From the NCBI GenBank assembly GCA_015501075.1, contig JADNYJ010000145.1, positions 1 through 64,000 on the forward strand: a DNA stretch of 64,000 nt, read 5' to 3'. This document shows positions 35,562 through 47,948 of the stretch, one piece after another. The notes under the pieces are model-generated. The model was given only the letters and a program-made list of their open reading frames with translations. It had not been told where the DNA came from and made no database searches. Position 1 is the first letter of the stretch; every line of letters begins with the position of its first letter. The translations under genes and the position numbers were made by a program. The stretch is from Gymnopilus junonius. Its lineage: Eukaryota > Basidiomycota > Agaricomycetes > Agaricales > Galerinaceae.

Positions 35562-38500
35562 TTAAGCAGACGATCCGAAAGGCAACGTCCCATTGCCACG
35601 TTCAGGATCCGACATCCTCAAGACGCGCACAGATGGCCCGATCGCGACGTTGGTCATATCCTGAGGAGTGATTAGGATGTACTGCTTCCTGTCTGAAGTG
35701 TTGGCGGTATCGATCATCATCTTCATGCTGATACGACGATTGACGGCGTCCATGAATACATCGAATTCGTCTGTGAAACATAAACGTAAATCAGGGAAGA
35801 GGGCGGACGTTAAAGGCGATGTCACTCACCAAGGCAACGAAGTGGGCACCCAATGCACTCCCAGAGCGACAGGAGCAGACAAATGGTCGAGAAAGATTTC
35901 TCGCCTCCACTAAGCGAACGAGGGTCCTTATCGCGAGTCCCTTGCGTTAATTGATCATCCGTTTGGACCTAGACGTTGTACATGAGTCAGCATGACAGCG
36001 GTACGGAGCACTACTATCAACACATACCCGGAGGTTCAAATGACCGGACGTATGGTCAAACAGGATCTTGCCATAGTATCCTCGTCTGGAGAGGTGGTAC
36101 TGGAATACATGCTTGCAGCGTAAAGCAATGTGCCTTCTAAACTCTTGCCAGCGTGCCAGTCGGATGATCAGCGACGCTTTGAGGGCCTAAGGATGTCATC
36201 AGAGGTGATAGAAAGCAGGAAGATAACGGTGTCAATCAACCTTGTTCAGCGTTGCCATTTGCTTGAGCTCCTTTTCGGCCTTCTCTAGGTTATCTGCAGC
36301 CTTGTTTAGCTCAACGGCCATGTCTTCAACAGAGACACCGTGGCTGCAGGCATCATCAAGAGTCAGCTGCTCGTTCCGCATGAGGGTTCCAGAAAGTTCA
36401 CGTACATCCTTTCCCTCTCCTTCAATGCCTTCTCAACCGAGGCAAGCTGTCTCTCCACAATCTCAGTCTTGCGAGGATTGGGAATTTGCTCGCAGTACTC
36501 GAGGGCACTGGCACGCCAATTCTAAAAATATTCAGAATATCAAACAAACCTAGATGAAAACCAGAATAACTAACCGTAAACTCTTCCTGCAAAATTTTAG
36601 CCTGAGCCTGAGCCTTCTCCACCTTTCTTTTTTCCTCTTCATACTTGGCTTCGTAATGCTTCTTGTTGTTCTGAGCCCTGATGCGCACCTCAGCAGCATC
36701 CTCGATTTTTTTCTATCAAGCTAGCATCAGCACCCTGACGTCGTAAGCAATTACAAAAGAATCTTACACCAATGGCATTGCGCCTTTCTTGAAACTCGTT
36801 CAATTGATCTCTAATCTCATTCATCTGATCCTGGAGTTTCGTCTGCTTCTCGTCCACTATGGCCTTTTTTCTCGCCACTTCTGCGAATTGGTCCATATGC
36901 GACTGCTTCTCCGCCTCGGCCTCCTAGAAAGGGAGACATTCTTAACAACATCAACCCAACGTCCAGCTTTAAACACGTACTTTTTTTGCTTCTTCAAACC
37001 CAGCGAGACCAGCAGGAAGCTCCTCGTTCGCCTCGGCTTGCAAGTTGTTGAACTTAGCCTTTGCTCTATGTAATTGAGTATTCAAATACGTTTCACGTTC
37101 CTAAATGAACATTGAGCTGAAGATGGTAAGTCATATGAGGAAGAACGACGCACATTCATCCGGTCAATCTCCGCCTTTCCGCTCATATATTGTGCGCGTA
37201 ATTGGTCCCTCTCCTGGCGATAGATCTGTATTCTTGTTCGCCTTGCTGTTTCTGCCGCGTGAAGTGTCTGAACATCCGTGGTCAATACAACGAACTAATT
37301 TACACACGAAAAGAGACATACTGGATTTCCGCAACCGAGTCACGGCCCGTCAGCAGGAGACTCATGGGCCCATTCATGGACCTAAAGTTCAACGGAGCAT
37401 TATGAGAACCTCCTTCCCTATAAATAACAATATGAGCCGCCATAATTTTTGAAGCACGTTTGTAGGACATACGGGAAAACTTGGATAGACATCCTGTCCA
37501 GAGACCATGCCGAGCCACCGCCGATTCTCTTTAACATTTGCTGGGCTTCACTACGCCTGTGAGCTAAAACCCTAGACTCGATGTGCTGCTGGTTGATCAT
37601 GATACGTGCTACATGGGGATCAGTGATCTGGGCAATTTCGTTGAGCGGACAGAGGTCGAGATGAAGCAGCAGATAAGAAAACGAACGTTCAACGCCCTCA
37701 GAACAGTAAGGTAGTCCTCAGGTGGTTCTCCAGAACGGTAGTCGAACAAGTCCTTCTGGTGAACAAGGATAGTAACACGTTGACTACAAACATAGAGATC
37801 AGTTTAAGTTCAAGAAAAAAAAATGCAGGACTACTTACTTGCCGAAGCTCTGAAGGATCTGCCTCAGCTGCGGCCTGTCCCTTGCATCCGTGATAGCAAA
37901 GGCTGTGAGAAGACCTCCGAGCTGGCTGCGTAACAGGTCACCCCAAACCTGCGGTTCTTTGGCTGTCACGTAAAGGCCTAAAGGTCCTAGGGGCATGTCT
38001 CCGTGCCAGCGTGAACCCTTGATCTTTTCCAAAGCAAGCTTGATGTTATTCCCATAAGGAACAAGTGCGTCCTGCTCTCTTCGCTTCGCCATGCTAATGG
38101 TCGCCTCGCAATCCGTGATCGTCTTTTTCACTTGTTCGAGCTGTCTGTCAAACTGCTCGCCTTGCGTCTTGATACTGCCGAGCGCAAGGCCCTTGTCCTT
38201 TCTCTGCATTATCAGGTCCTTGATGTTGCTTTCCAACTCAGAGACAGTTGTTCTGGCTTCTTCGAGCTTGCGCTGCGTCTCTTCATGCTTCTCCTGAGTA
38301 TTAATGGCCATGCGTTGAGCTTCTTTCTTTATCTCATGTTCTAAGTCTGAGATTTGAGTATTGATGTTACCCAAGCTCTGACTGATTTGGCCCATTTCGC
38401 GCTGTGGAATGCCAATTTAATTTTACAGTTTTACGTTTTACAGGAACATAGCTTACATTGAGACTCTTCAACTCGTCCCTGTTAGTACGCATCTGATCCT

Positions 38501-40123
38501 GCAGGTCGTTCTTCCTCTTGTTAAGATGTTCAACGCTCTCGAGGTTCTCCAGTTCCTGCTCAAATAAGGCCACCTGCTCGCTGGCTGCGTTGAACTCGGC
38601 CTATACAACACTAAATGTATAAGACACATCCGACGAAGGGGCGAAAAAAAACACAGACCTCTGCCACTTGAACACTCTCTTCGATCTTGGGCAACCGATG
38701 GGATAGCCTAGCGACCTCTCCCACTTTGCTTTCCAGTTCCGCTTCCTTTGCGGCAACGTGGGACCAGGCCTTTTCTTTCTTCAGATCATCGACCCTCTTC
38801 TTCTGTTCCCGTGCTTTGGCAGCTTCGTCGTACCTGGCTTGCGCCTCACGCTTGCGAGCACGAAGATCAGGAAGTGCTTCCTTCTTGACAGACAACAACC
38901 TGCTGGTTTGGTTGATATTTTCCATGCAAAGTGTGTATTCATCGGAAAGCTGAGAAAGTTGGGTACCGCGCAAGAAGAACTAAAGAGGGAACGTGAGTAA
39001 GCCATCACGAAGGTCGGAAAGAGATGTCATACATTGTATTTATCCTGAGGTGCGGATGCGCTTAAGAATTGTCGCGCAGAATCTGTCGCGAAATTCAGGA
39101 AAAGAAAGGAAACCCATAAGCTGAAGCATACCTTGCGTCAAAACATTCATGGGGTTATCAACCTGGATGTTCATGTGGTCGCAGATTGCCGCTAATTCGT
39201 CTTTCTTAGTGCTGATGACCTTTCCATCCTTACTCTTGATTTTCCAAGACGAGCTACCCTCCTTGCTGAATTTGCGAGTGATTACGATGGTCTTGCCGTA
39301 CTCTTTAGGTTTATAGGCCTCCTCTCCTTGATTTTTGATATGGATGGTGACTTCAGCGGCACTGCATACGGGTTAGAAGGACAAAATATTAAGGATAATA
39401 GAATAAAATACCTCTGGCCTTCACGAATAAAGGACTTGAGGCCATTTCCACGACCAGTGGAGGTAGCCTTGCCACCAAGAGCCACCGTAATTGCGGATAG
39501 CACTGCACTTTTGCCGCCTGCAAGACAAAGTCAGCTCACACAACCTAGAATGAGGAAAAAAGTGTTCGTACTTCCGTTGTGACCTGCGAACGGCGTGTTT
39601 AGATCACTCTATATCGAAAGAAGAAGGTTCACTCACCAATTATGAAGTTGATCTGAGGCCCGAAAGTAAATTTGAGGTATTTGTGGCACATGAACTGATG
39701 CATCTCGATGTACTCGATAATGCCGTGCTCAGCAACACCCTACATGTTCCATGCAATGTTAATAACAAGTGACAATAGGTAAAACAGTTGACTTGCTCCT
39801 GCTACATGATCTTTACGTTTGCTCTGCAGATGAGCTTCCAACTTCTCCCCATAGAGTTTCTCGAACTCTTCTTCATCAATCTCCTCCTCAACATCATGAT
39901 CCATCTCTACGTTGTCGTCATCTTCGCTGACTTGCTCCCCGTCAGACTCCACAGCTTTGGCTTTGCCCTTTCCTTTGTCTCTGCCGTTCAGCTGAGAACG
40001 CGTCCTAGTAGGCGGCACCTCGTCGTCATTACTGTCCTGTGTCCGTGCACGCTTGGGTGAGGCCTGGGAGACCTGAGGCTCGTCAGAGTCGGAGTCGTTG
40101 GCGACATATTGCCTTTTGGGCAT
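35562..40123 (-). CDS. SMC6: SMC6, Smc5/6 complex ATPase
   Basis: This is a structural-maintenance-of-chromosomes protein that pairs with Smc5 in DNA repair and replication-fork maintenance. ATG 40123 starts [20 protein letters not shown], an acidic nuclear-type tail. The ATPase head follows: [19 protein letters not shown], Walker A GHNGSGKSA (exon near 39500-39640) and [11 protein letters not shown]. The marker of Smc6 is [15 protein letters not shown] near 38970-39050. Long coiled coils flank a hinge around 37840-38090 ([18 protein letters not shown]). The C-terminal head has the signature [19 protein letters not shown] (35840-35940) and Walker [18 protein letters not shown] (about 35725-35770), ending at 35562. 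More than fifteen short introns split it. Exon borders in the coils were not all traced, but every segment lies in order. Expected size is about 1150-1200 residues. Confidence 0.93.
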
Positions 40124-40311
40124 GGTGGTGGATAACAAGTTCGGTGGCCCTGTCAGCGAAAACGCGGTTGCGTTGACACGGCAACAAATAGGTACAAATA
40201 GCGCGTCAATTTGTCGACGCGTCCATACAAATATTTGAATTGAATTGTGTTTTATTTATATCATAGGCTTGTTTTACATGACATTGTTTATCGCCTATGT
40301 AGTGTGGCACG
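40124..40311. promoter_or_regulatory. SMC6 promoter region with an MCB-like box
   Basis: The stretch before SMC6 holds ACGCGT at 40217-40222, 94 bp upstream of the start codon, plus GCGCGT (40201) and an AACGCGG. MBF-type factors use such boxes for S-phase and repair genes in yeasts. The hAT-like element begins right behind it at 40312, leaving a promoter of under 200 bp. Confidence 0.5.
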
Positions 40312-41271
40312 CAAGGGGTTGACAGCCGAAAAGTCCGAGACAACGACTACCCAGCCTGGGTGGGGGTGGGTTAGCATGGGGTCCTGGTCAGGGTCCTCCA
40401 TATCAGGAAGGACGGCTGCAATGCCGGACTATTTTTGTCAAAGCATTACCCTCGCCGTCTGCTGGACAGCACGCTCTCTTGGGCTTTCTCCAAGCTTTTT
40501 CTTTGCAATTTACTCATATATAGCTCTTGCTTTGATAATAAAATTTGATTATTCCTCTTTTCTATACTCCTCCTTTGCTCTGCTACAAGAATGCTGACTC
40601 ATAACAAGGTGATTGTGGCTGTTGAAACAAATCCACTTGAGCACATAGACTTTCGCGTCGAAAATGGAAGACTCAATCAACTCAAAGTCTTCCCAGAATG
40701 CGGGGAAGATCGCGGTAAACTGTTTGCGCAATGCGATTTATGTGGTACTCTCATCGCTCTCAGCCCAAAGCGTTCACTCAACAATATGACAAACCATTAC
40801 CGAAAGAAAAAATGCATTGAAAAGAAGAATCCCACATTTTGAGGAAGAAATGAGGGAAATACCTTCAAATTATACCAACAAATGGAGCGAAATGAACCAG
40901 GTGCCGGACAGTGACCCAATTGAAGCCCCAGTCGAAGGAGAGTCGCGCAAGAGAGGGTCATCTGATGCTTCGCAAGCATCCTTAGTCTCAAGACGGCCAT
41001 CTCCATCAAAGAAACATAGATAAATCTACATTTGTACTCTAAATTCACAAAAATCACTTTAAATTATTGGGAATATATGATCGCGCTGAGGAGAAAGCCC
41101 AAGAGAGCGTGCTGCATCCAGCAGACGGTGAGGGTAATGCTTTGACAAAAATAGTCCAGCATTGCAGCCATCCTTCCTGATATGGAGGACCCTGACCAGG
41201 ACCCCGTGCTAACCCACCCCCACCCAGGCTGGGTAGTCATTGTCTCAGACTTTTCGGCTGTCAACCCCTTG
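40312..41271 (+). mobile_element. Non-autonomous hAT-like element with long inverted ends
   Basis: The element is 960 bp long. Its ends are inverted repeats of about 180 bp (40312-40491 and 41090-41271) that start CAAGGGGTTGACAGCC, in line with hAT ends, and it has 8-bp target duplications. The inside is AT-rich, with a TATA-like region near 40510 and a short frame from ATG 40591. That frame has C-x2-C ... H-x4/5-C (CDLCGT ... TNHYRKKKC), resembling the BED zinc finger at the start of hAT transposases. The catalytic part and the dimerisation domain are missing. A second frame (40817-41023) overlaps and looks like the shifted continuation of it. So this is a deletion derivative that kept the DNA-binding module. 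Confidence 0.85.
40591..41023 (+). pseudogene. BED-finger remnant of a hAT transposase
   Basis: Inside the element, a frame from ATG 40591 has a BED-like finger (CDLCGTLIAL, then HYRKKKC) about residues 45-75 and ends at 40842. The continuation in another frame (40817-41023) is Glu/Lys-rich, then ends SKKHR. Roughly 130 residues compared with about 600-700 for a full hAT transposase. Confidence 0.5.
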
Positions 41272-42500
41272 GTGGCACGGTATGACTCAGTTAATACTCT
41301 AAGTGTCCGTGTTTATCTACTTTTGTCGTTACATCCTGTGGTTTTTATCTAATCATGGCTTGCGATCCGATATCGCTATCGCTAGGGTTAGGAATGGTCA
41401 CCCTTGCTACTCCCGGAGTTAAGCTATATATAGCATCCTACATCATTCTACGCAACACCCCGTCATGCAGGTAATCGTTGTCGGCAGCGTGATCCTCGGC
41501 AGCCGGTTGCCGTTGAATCCTGAGCAGTTTAGTTCTCGCAGACTTGTCCTTTCGGGTCGGCTTTAGCCGTCTTTGATGTCGGAATGTCAAACTTCCACCT
41601 TGTGGTCCAGTTGGTCTTGCAGACAGGGGACTGGTTTACCAGCCTCGGCAATTACCAGGTCATTTGACCTTATCCCTATCCTTCCAGCTCCCCACATGCT
41701 TCTCGGCAATACCAGCTTTTCACTGGCAAGGAGAGTAACATCACCATAATTTCATCAACAAGGTCAGCAAGCGTGGGTACGTCATTATCGGCCGCTGTGG
41801 CTCTATTTGGTCTGACCGCACCTAAGTATACTGACAGCATTCTTAAAGCCTTCCCAAACACAAGCTTTTTACCACGGTGTCACCCGGGGGCATGTGAAAT
41901 GTCACATGGTGTCTAAAGTGTTTTAACCATGTAACCGGCAGGGTTCGAACTCGTGTCCTACTGACTAACCTAGGGTTATTCCACGATGGTGCCACCTGAG
42001 CCACCGCGGCCCTTTATACAAATATTAAATTGCACTTTGGAAGTTAAAAGAACTTGGCCTGGCCACAATTCTCAATTCTCTGTGGGATAACACCCTGATA
42101 CAAAGTATATCTAATAGCATAAAGTTGACACTCTAAAGCTATGTACTGCCAGTGCTCTCAGCAGTAAATCAACACAAATGTTTGTCCATTACGTGCTGTA
42201 GGAACCTTGAAGAGTGCCAGCCAGAAGGTTCAAAGCCGTTGAGCTGAGGCTGAGGCTTCATTATTCAATTGGGGAATCGATGTCATCTGAAGGCGTTTTT
42301 CGTGTCTGAGGGAAATATGAACAATGTCTTGAGACTTGAATGAAGCTAACCTATTTACGTGTTTCATCTTCAGCAACCAATAACTGTAATCAACCAAGCC
42401 AAATAACCCTCAACCGGATCCTTGGCTATAACGGATGGAAGTTCATGCAAATCTCCGCAAAGATTCCACAAAAAAAGGCATTTGTATTTTCGAAACGCAC
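41272..42500. other. Intergenic with a SINE-like unit
   Basis: After the hAT-like element no protein gene is supported. A minus frame at 41676-41861 has no recognisable motif and probably belongs to the SINE body. Confidence 0.35.
41930..42013 (-). mobile_element. tRNA-derived SINE head
   Basis: On the minus strand the sequence begins GGGCCGCGGTGGCTCAGG, which contains a pol III A box (TGGCTCAGGTGG). About 55 bases later it carries a B box (GAGTTCGAACCCT, from 41941-41950 on the plus strand). The T-stem does not pair well and there is no clean cloverleaf, so this is not a working tRNA. It fits the 5' head of a tRNA-derived short interspersed element whose body would run toward lower coordinates. 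The 3' end is not located. Confidence 0.5.
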
Positions 42501-44956
42501 TTACGCAAGTCTTAGGACATCTGAATTCGGAGCGTTGCCAGTAGATACGTGCCCTGCTGGATCGTCCATGAGGCGCATGAACCGGCCTATGATCGATGCA
42601 CTCCCCGACGCATCCAGGTCATTGAGATCCCTAATCCTAGACCTAGCTACAGCCTTTCTTGACTCAAATTCGTCATCCGAATCCTCTGAAGCCGCATTGA
42701 ACACATTTTCCGACGGTATCCAACCTTCCTTCTGCCAAAACGCCCCTGTGACTATGCTGTTGACCAACTGCATTCCTTGCCCATTCGCAATCTTGCTCTG
42801 AATGATGGCGTATTTGCCTGGGTTTTCCCGAACGCGTTGTATTAGCTCTTCGTTTCGCGCCTCCGCGTTGCGGCTTGCATCAGGCGCAAGCTGCGGTGCA
42901 TGCTTATCATGCTCATCTAGTGGATACAGCGAGAAGATCGGAGGCATCTTCATGTAGTCGATGGTGATAACAAGGGCTGAAGGATCAGAAGCGATGGCGG
43001 GATATTTCTTCTCTGCCAGTTGCCTCAAGTAAAAAGAATTATGCCGAGCATCATATGTCGAAAGATGGTGGAAGTAATCAGAGTCTCCCTTGGGAATGGA
43101 CTGGTATTTACCCTCTGTACAAGGTACAGTGAGTCGAAAGTTACGTCATAATATTACGATGACCTACCAAGAAATTCCTGCTGCTTCAGCTTGCAAACAA
43201 CTTTATGACTAGCTTTCCAATCGTCGGCCTGACACTCTTTAGAACAATACAGAGTGGTTGAGCAGGCACTACACTTCCTAAAATTATTCTTAAAGTCGAT
43301 CTTTTGGCACTGTAGTAAAGAATGAGGAGTTAGGTATCAACTTGTTGATCTCAGGATAGGAATATAGCGGCTTGCCTTGACGCTATTGCAAATAGCTGCC
43401 TTCTTTTTCACCTCTTTCAATTCTAGAGTGACAAGATACCGCTCTATTCCCAGCTTCCTAAATTCTTGCCAGACCTTCCTTGCTTTGGGATCTTTCCAAT
43501 CCCGGTGGACATTGTTCGGGTTTTGGACCTTCTTCATCGCTCCATCGACAGCAGTAACGACGCTCTTGTATGTCATGTATTTTGTGACTAATTTACTCAA
43601 TAAATCCAAGATCATATCCGCATCATCCCGACTAGCGAACCTGTGCATGTTGCGCGCGGCCGAAATCCAAGCCTGGAGTAAACCGCCATTTACAGCTTTG
43701 ACGACCCAGGAAAATCCATCGGTTGATTCAAGGGTATTGTGAAGGAAACCTAAACAAGCAACGAGAGCCTCTTGTAGACCTTCTGCGCGAGGATTTCCAT
43801 TGGACGCCGGGGTCATAGACCCAAACCCAATCTGTGGTCGGCCAGGACTTCGGACCGCTTCCTGCAGGAGTCCGCCTATCTTGACAGCCAGTTTCGTCAC
43901 AAACAGCGTCATCCCAGCGCCTAGAAACCCAAGGCGCAGTGGATGTTCTGCGCTCCTAGAAAGGTGGCCAATCAAATCGAGAGAAAGCGCACTGTGCGGT
44001 TCGTGCATCCGGGCATTATTTCCAGTCGCGGCGCGCAGGCGGGACATAGCGAGTTCGACAACGTCGGATGCAGAACCTCCTGCGGCAGTTACGACCCGGT
44101 CGAGCATTGAACGCACAAAGACGGTACGAATAGCACTCTCGACCTCAATTTCGGCTGCTCTTCTCTTAGCCTCCACAGAAGTAACGTCCCCGTCGATTAG
44201 TGTTGCAGGGTTCCAGTCTGGTATGGTCAAGAGCGCATCTAAAGAAGCAGTACCAACGGGAATCGGAAGCTTAGTAGGAATAGGACCCGAATCCTCTGAG
44301 ATCCAAAGACGTGTAGCTAGCTCGATGCTGCCTTCTGTATCGAGCATCGCTTGTCGAACTTTGTCTGAGCGGCTGAGAGAGTAGAGGACGCCACCAATAA
44401 TATCCATGGCCGTTCTTCGAAGCTCAGCGGGGACAACTCCTTCGCCTGGAGCAACGCGGACCGAATACAGGAATGCGCACCATTTGAATACGCCCTCCCA
44501 CCCTTCCATAACCTGAGCTTCGACCTTTGCAATGGGGACCGCGGGATGTAATGGAGCGACAATATTGCCCAGTTTGGTGAGGGCAACGAGTGCAAAAAAA
44601 GCGCGTTCTGCAGCAGGGCTATTAGCCCTATTGTTCGGCGAGGCGGCAGGGACTGATGATGATTTAAGATGCCCAAAAAGGGCGGGAAGTAGGTCCATGT
44701 GCAGAAGCTCAGGACCCATCTAGGAAAGTAACATAGTGAGTACTGAAGCTGGAAATTAATCATTAGAGTATAAGTACGCACATTTAACCAAAAGTTCGCT
44801 ATCTCCACCATTTCCTGCTTAGATCCCCGACGTACTGCATCCAGAACCTGGTACATTGTACCCTAGTAAATTCAGGAAAACCTACCATAGAGGTAGGCGC
44901 ACCTTTCTCGGATTCTGCTGCAGCTTTTGCATTACCCTATTTTCGTCGATCTGCAT
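42501..44956 (-). CDS. MYND-type zinc finger protein
   Basis: Five minus-strand exons (44903-44956, 44782-44862, 43376-44719, 43168-43309, 42501-43115) start at ATG 44956 (MQIDENRVMQKLQQ). A long helical region of about 490 residues, perhaps Armadillo-like, precedes the MYND finger: NSVKCQKIDF, FRKCSACSTTLYCSKECQ, ADDWKASHKVVC. A C-terminal domain follows with DYFHHLSTYDARH and ending in GNAPNSDVLRLA. This layout is common in uncharacterised agaric proteins; the MYND finger usually binds Pro-rich peptides. The intron 43310-43375 is GC-AG (AAG|GCAAGC). One surplus T at 43080-43081 must be skipped to keep the frame (exon sum 2236), so the gene has a one-base break or error. Confidence 0.85.
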
Positions 44957-45350
44957 TGCTTCTACAGAAATGGGGAGGATACAAGGTGAAAGTCATCGAT
45001 GAATTTCAATCAAAGGTTAAATGTTTTAGAAGACAAAAGTTACCGTGCACGTGATTTCAAAGGGAGGCGTCTTAGAAAGAAATTCGAATTGTGAAGGGTT
45101 TATGAAACCGGATAAAGTAAAACCCTAGTTGTTCCTCTCGGGACGTCCTCCTTAGATGAATAGTCACTCCATCGTCCTATCATACCTCGACTTCCTTCTG
45201 TCAAAACCTCACCACTGACGGTTCAACATTCTTTGTGCGAATTTCTCATTTCGTAGGACATTCCTGCATACGTAGATAGTCAGTCAGCACATATACAGCA
45301 CGTATTGACAGATAAAAAGAATCCACTGACATTGTCAAATGGTGACCCAG
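44957..45350. other. Short intergenic stretch
   Basis: Upstream of the MYND gene; no supported gene. Confidence 0.4.
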
Positions 45351-46618
45351 GAGTCAATATTCAATACCATGATGAACCATAGCATCTGTAATAATATGCT
45401 TACAATTTTCAGGGTAAATCATGAAATCCAGCCAGGTTTTCTTGGCAGAGGCAAGGTTTAGAGCAGATTGTTTGTCCATCATCGAGATAGAATCAATAGA
45501 GACACTTTGGTTGAGATGTATATGAAAGACCTTCAAAGGACGACAACGATGCATATCAGAAAGGGGACCAAACATAGGCGGCACCAGATCCTAAGAGAAC
45601 GTCTGCATAAACGGAAGGGTATGGAGACTTATCTTTCGTAAAATATGTGTTGATAAACTGCCAGTTTTTCTAGAGGTCAAGAAGAGCGCTTGAAGAATGA
45701 GGTGAGAGCTCTAGAAGTTTGGTCGTTTGTAGTAACTTGAGCCCTAGTGTCTTCAAAGAGGGAAAGCAGACCCAGTTAAAATTGATTCCCGGTGCATTTC
45801 TGAGAAGGTCCAATCATTCAGGGAGGTAAAAGTATGCTGCTACCACCGAAGTGATGCCATCCCACCGAATGATGACTGATCTGTAACGTATTCCAGATAG
45901 AAAAAGATTGGTTGGCCTGAGCGCACCCGGCAACTGGAGTCCCAAGCGCGCACCCAGTAAACTCCATCGTTTAAGTCTTAACGAGCATAGAACGGAAGAT
46001 GTTTGGGAAGCATTCCGGACAAACTGGGAAGTAATTCCAGAAAAGGTAGAGAATTTGCCGGTGGCCGAATTCCAGATTGAGCATGGCAACAGCTTAGAAA
46101 TTGCATTCGACTTCGGTGTTTGTTGGTAGCAGGAGACGCGAATATACAAAGGAAGGCTGCCTGATCGTCCAAGCCATCCACGTATCATCTCAGTATATCG
46201 CTTTAACTTGGACGAACTAAGCCATACAAGGATCGACCTCCACAGCTGCTACGTCAACCACGCAATGAGCCGCCAATTTGATACAATGCTCCCAAAGTCA
46301 ATGGTGCTTTGATAGCCTCCCTTGCATCGTCGAAGGCTTCGCCAGGTTTAGACGAAAGGCATGCGGGGAGCATAAAATTGAATATAGAACATATAAGCTC
46401 CACAGGAAACTTCCAGTAACTGGCCATGGATATCATTTATTTTGCTTCGTGTTTCTTTGTTTCTTCAACAGGTCGGACATCGTATCGTGAAAGAGTTGCT
46501 TCGCCTTCGTTATTTGGGATGCTAGCACAGTCAGCTCGCCACACGGATCGCCATGAGATAACCGACAGACTTGATGAGGTTTGCGCCAGGTAGAATGCTG
46601 GCAGAAGAGGCAGCCCAT
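45351..46618 (-). pseudogene. Degenerate F-box-like family member
   Basis: Minus strand, ATG 46618: MGCLFCQHSTWRKPHQVC keeps C-x2-C-x11-C-x7-C but has lost the final Cys (CGEL). A coiled-coil piece follows, then PVELICSIFNF (F-box-like), LTLGALYQIGGSLRG, GRSGSLPLYIRV, SVIIRWDGITSV and FGPLSDMHRCRPLKVFHIHL, all family landmarks in order but in different frames, with several shifts. It ends near 45351. A clear dead copy of the 9940/23064/25226 family. Confidence 0.7.
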
Positions 46619-46785
46619 GGTTGACAAGGAATCTGCAATGTTGGTTGAGATCGAGAGATGGTCCATCGACAAGAATAGTTCAGACCTATACCGTGACGCT
46701 GGAAAATAGTTCCAAACAAGGTTTTGGTCTCCACCACCGACCACAGTTTCTCCGTACATATACCCGCGCCTTCCAAGGGGCCAAA

Positions 46786-47948
46786 ATGTCTGCAGAATCT
46801 CGGCCGACATTCGTTCAATCCCTTCTGGTATCCATTTCCTTTTTCCTTCAAAAACCCTTTCTAATTTGCTTTGAATTCATTCTTTAGGCCGTGGTGTAGC
46901 AGGGACTTCCGTAGACTTGCTCTTCTTCCCCATAGACACCATAAAGACGCGTCTCCAGTCCTCTCAAGGGTTCAGAGCAGCTGGAGGTCTCTCTGGCGTG
47001 TATAAGGGCATTGGAAGTGTCGTTGTGGGAAGTGCACCGGGAGGTTTGTCGGCTTTCTTCGGGACTCATTCTTGAAAGAAGTTCAGACTTTTTAGACTAA
47101 TTCTTCAGTCTAGCGGCTGTCTTTTCTCACTTACGACACAATGAAAAAGACACTCCCTCTCCAGGAAAATCTTGCGCCATTGAAACATATGATTTCAGCG
47201 TCTGTGGGGGAAGTTGTACGGTTGTCCCTAGTTTGCCCCGGGGATTTCTTATAAGCTATTGAACTATACCATTTACGGTTGGTCCCTTTCAGGCTGCATG
47301 CTTGGTCCGCGTGCCGACAGAAGTCATCAAAACGCGAATGCAGACCTCGACCTATGGTGCGCTGGAGGGTCATCATTCGCCGCCGCGAGATTGGTGCTGA
47401 CCAACGACGGCTTGAGCGGCTTCTACAGAGGGTTTGGAATAACCGTGATGCGAGAGGTGCATTCCTCTTCCACGCAATTCTTTTCCTTCACTCAACCCAC
47501 CTCTGGACATATAGATCCCTTTCACCTCCCTGCAATTCCCACTCTACGAATTCCTCAAGCTCCAACTCTCCAGAAGGATTAACCGTAAACCTCTCTACGC
47601 GCACGAAGCAGCTGTATGCGGGAGTATAGCAGGAGGCGTAGCTGCCGCACTTACCACACCACTGGACGTGCTCAAGACGCGGGTTATGCTTGACTTACGA
47701 GTACGCTTTCTTCTCTTTATTATCACCAAACGCAGTTTCTCACTCATTCAACGCCATATCCTTTTCCATCTAGGACCCATCCAAAGAAAAGCTTCCTTCT
47801 CTATTGAGTAGATTTCGGGCAATATACACTGCAGAAGGACCAAGAGCCCTCTTTGCAGGTGTCGTACCACGGACGTTATGGATATCCGCGGGGGCGCAGT
47901 GTTCCTGGCGTGTATGAGTGGGCGGTGCATGGGCTCATAGGAATCTGA
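46786..47948 (+). pseudogene. PET8: PET8/SAM-type mitochondrial carrier, frameshifted
   Basis: This belongs to the mitochondrial carrier family and most resembles the S-adenosylmethionine carrier. ATG 46786 gives MSAESRPTFVQSLL. The three carrier signatures are visible: [10 protein letters not shown] (46935), PTEVIKTRMQ (47310) and [10 protein letters not shown] (47670). [41 protein letters not shown] and the last-helix LGVYEWAVHGL follow. The reading frame needs single-base corrections near 46890 (one G short), in exon 2-3 near 47100, near 47370 and twice near 47890-47910 (G runs). Introns are short with good GT-AG ends. Five breaks in about 1 kb argue for a pseudogene, but most are missing bases in G runs. 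Length and motifs are otherwise complete. Confidence 0.75.

Larger units (their letters stand above)
40304..41279. repeat. 8-bp target duplication flanking the hAT-like element
   Basis: GTGGCACG occurs at 40304-40311 and again at 41272-41279, immediately outside the inverted ends. An 8-bp direct repeat is the hallmark of hAT transposition. Confidence 0.85.

Noticed and set aside
41064..41264. Minus-strand frame in the hAT right end
   Set aside because: It mirrors the left end in inverted form and reflects the repeat, not a gene.
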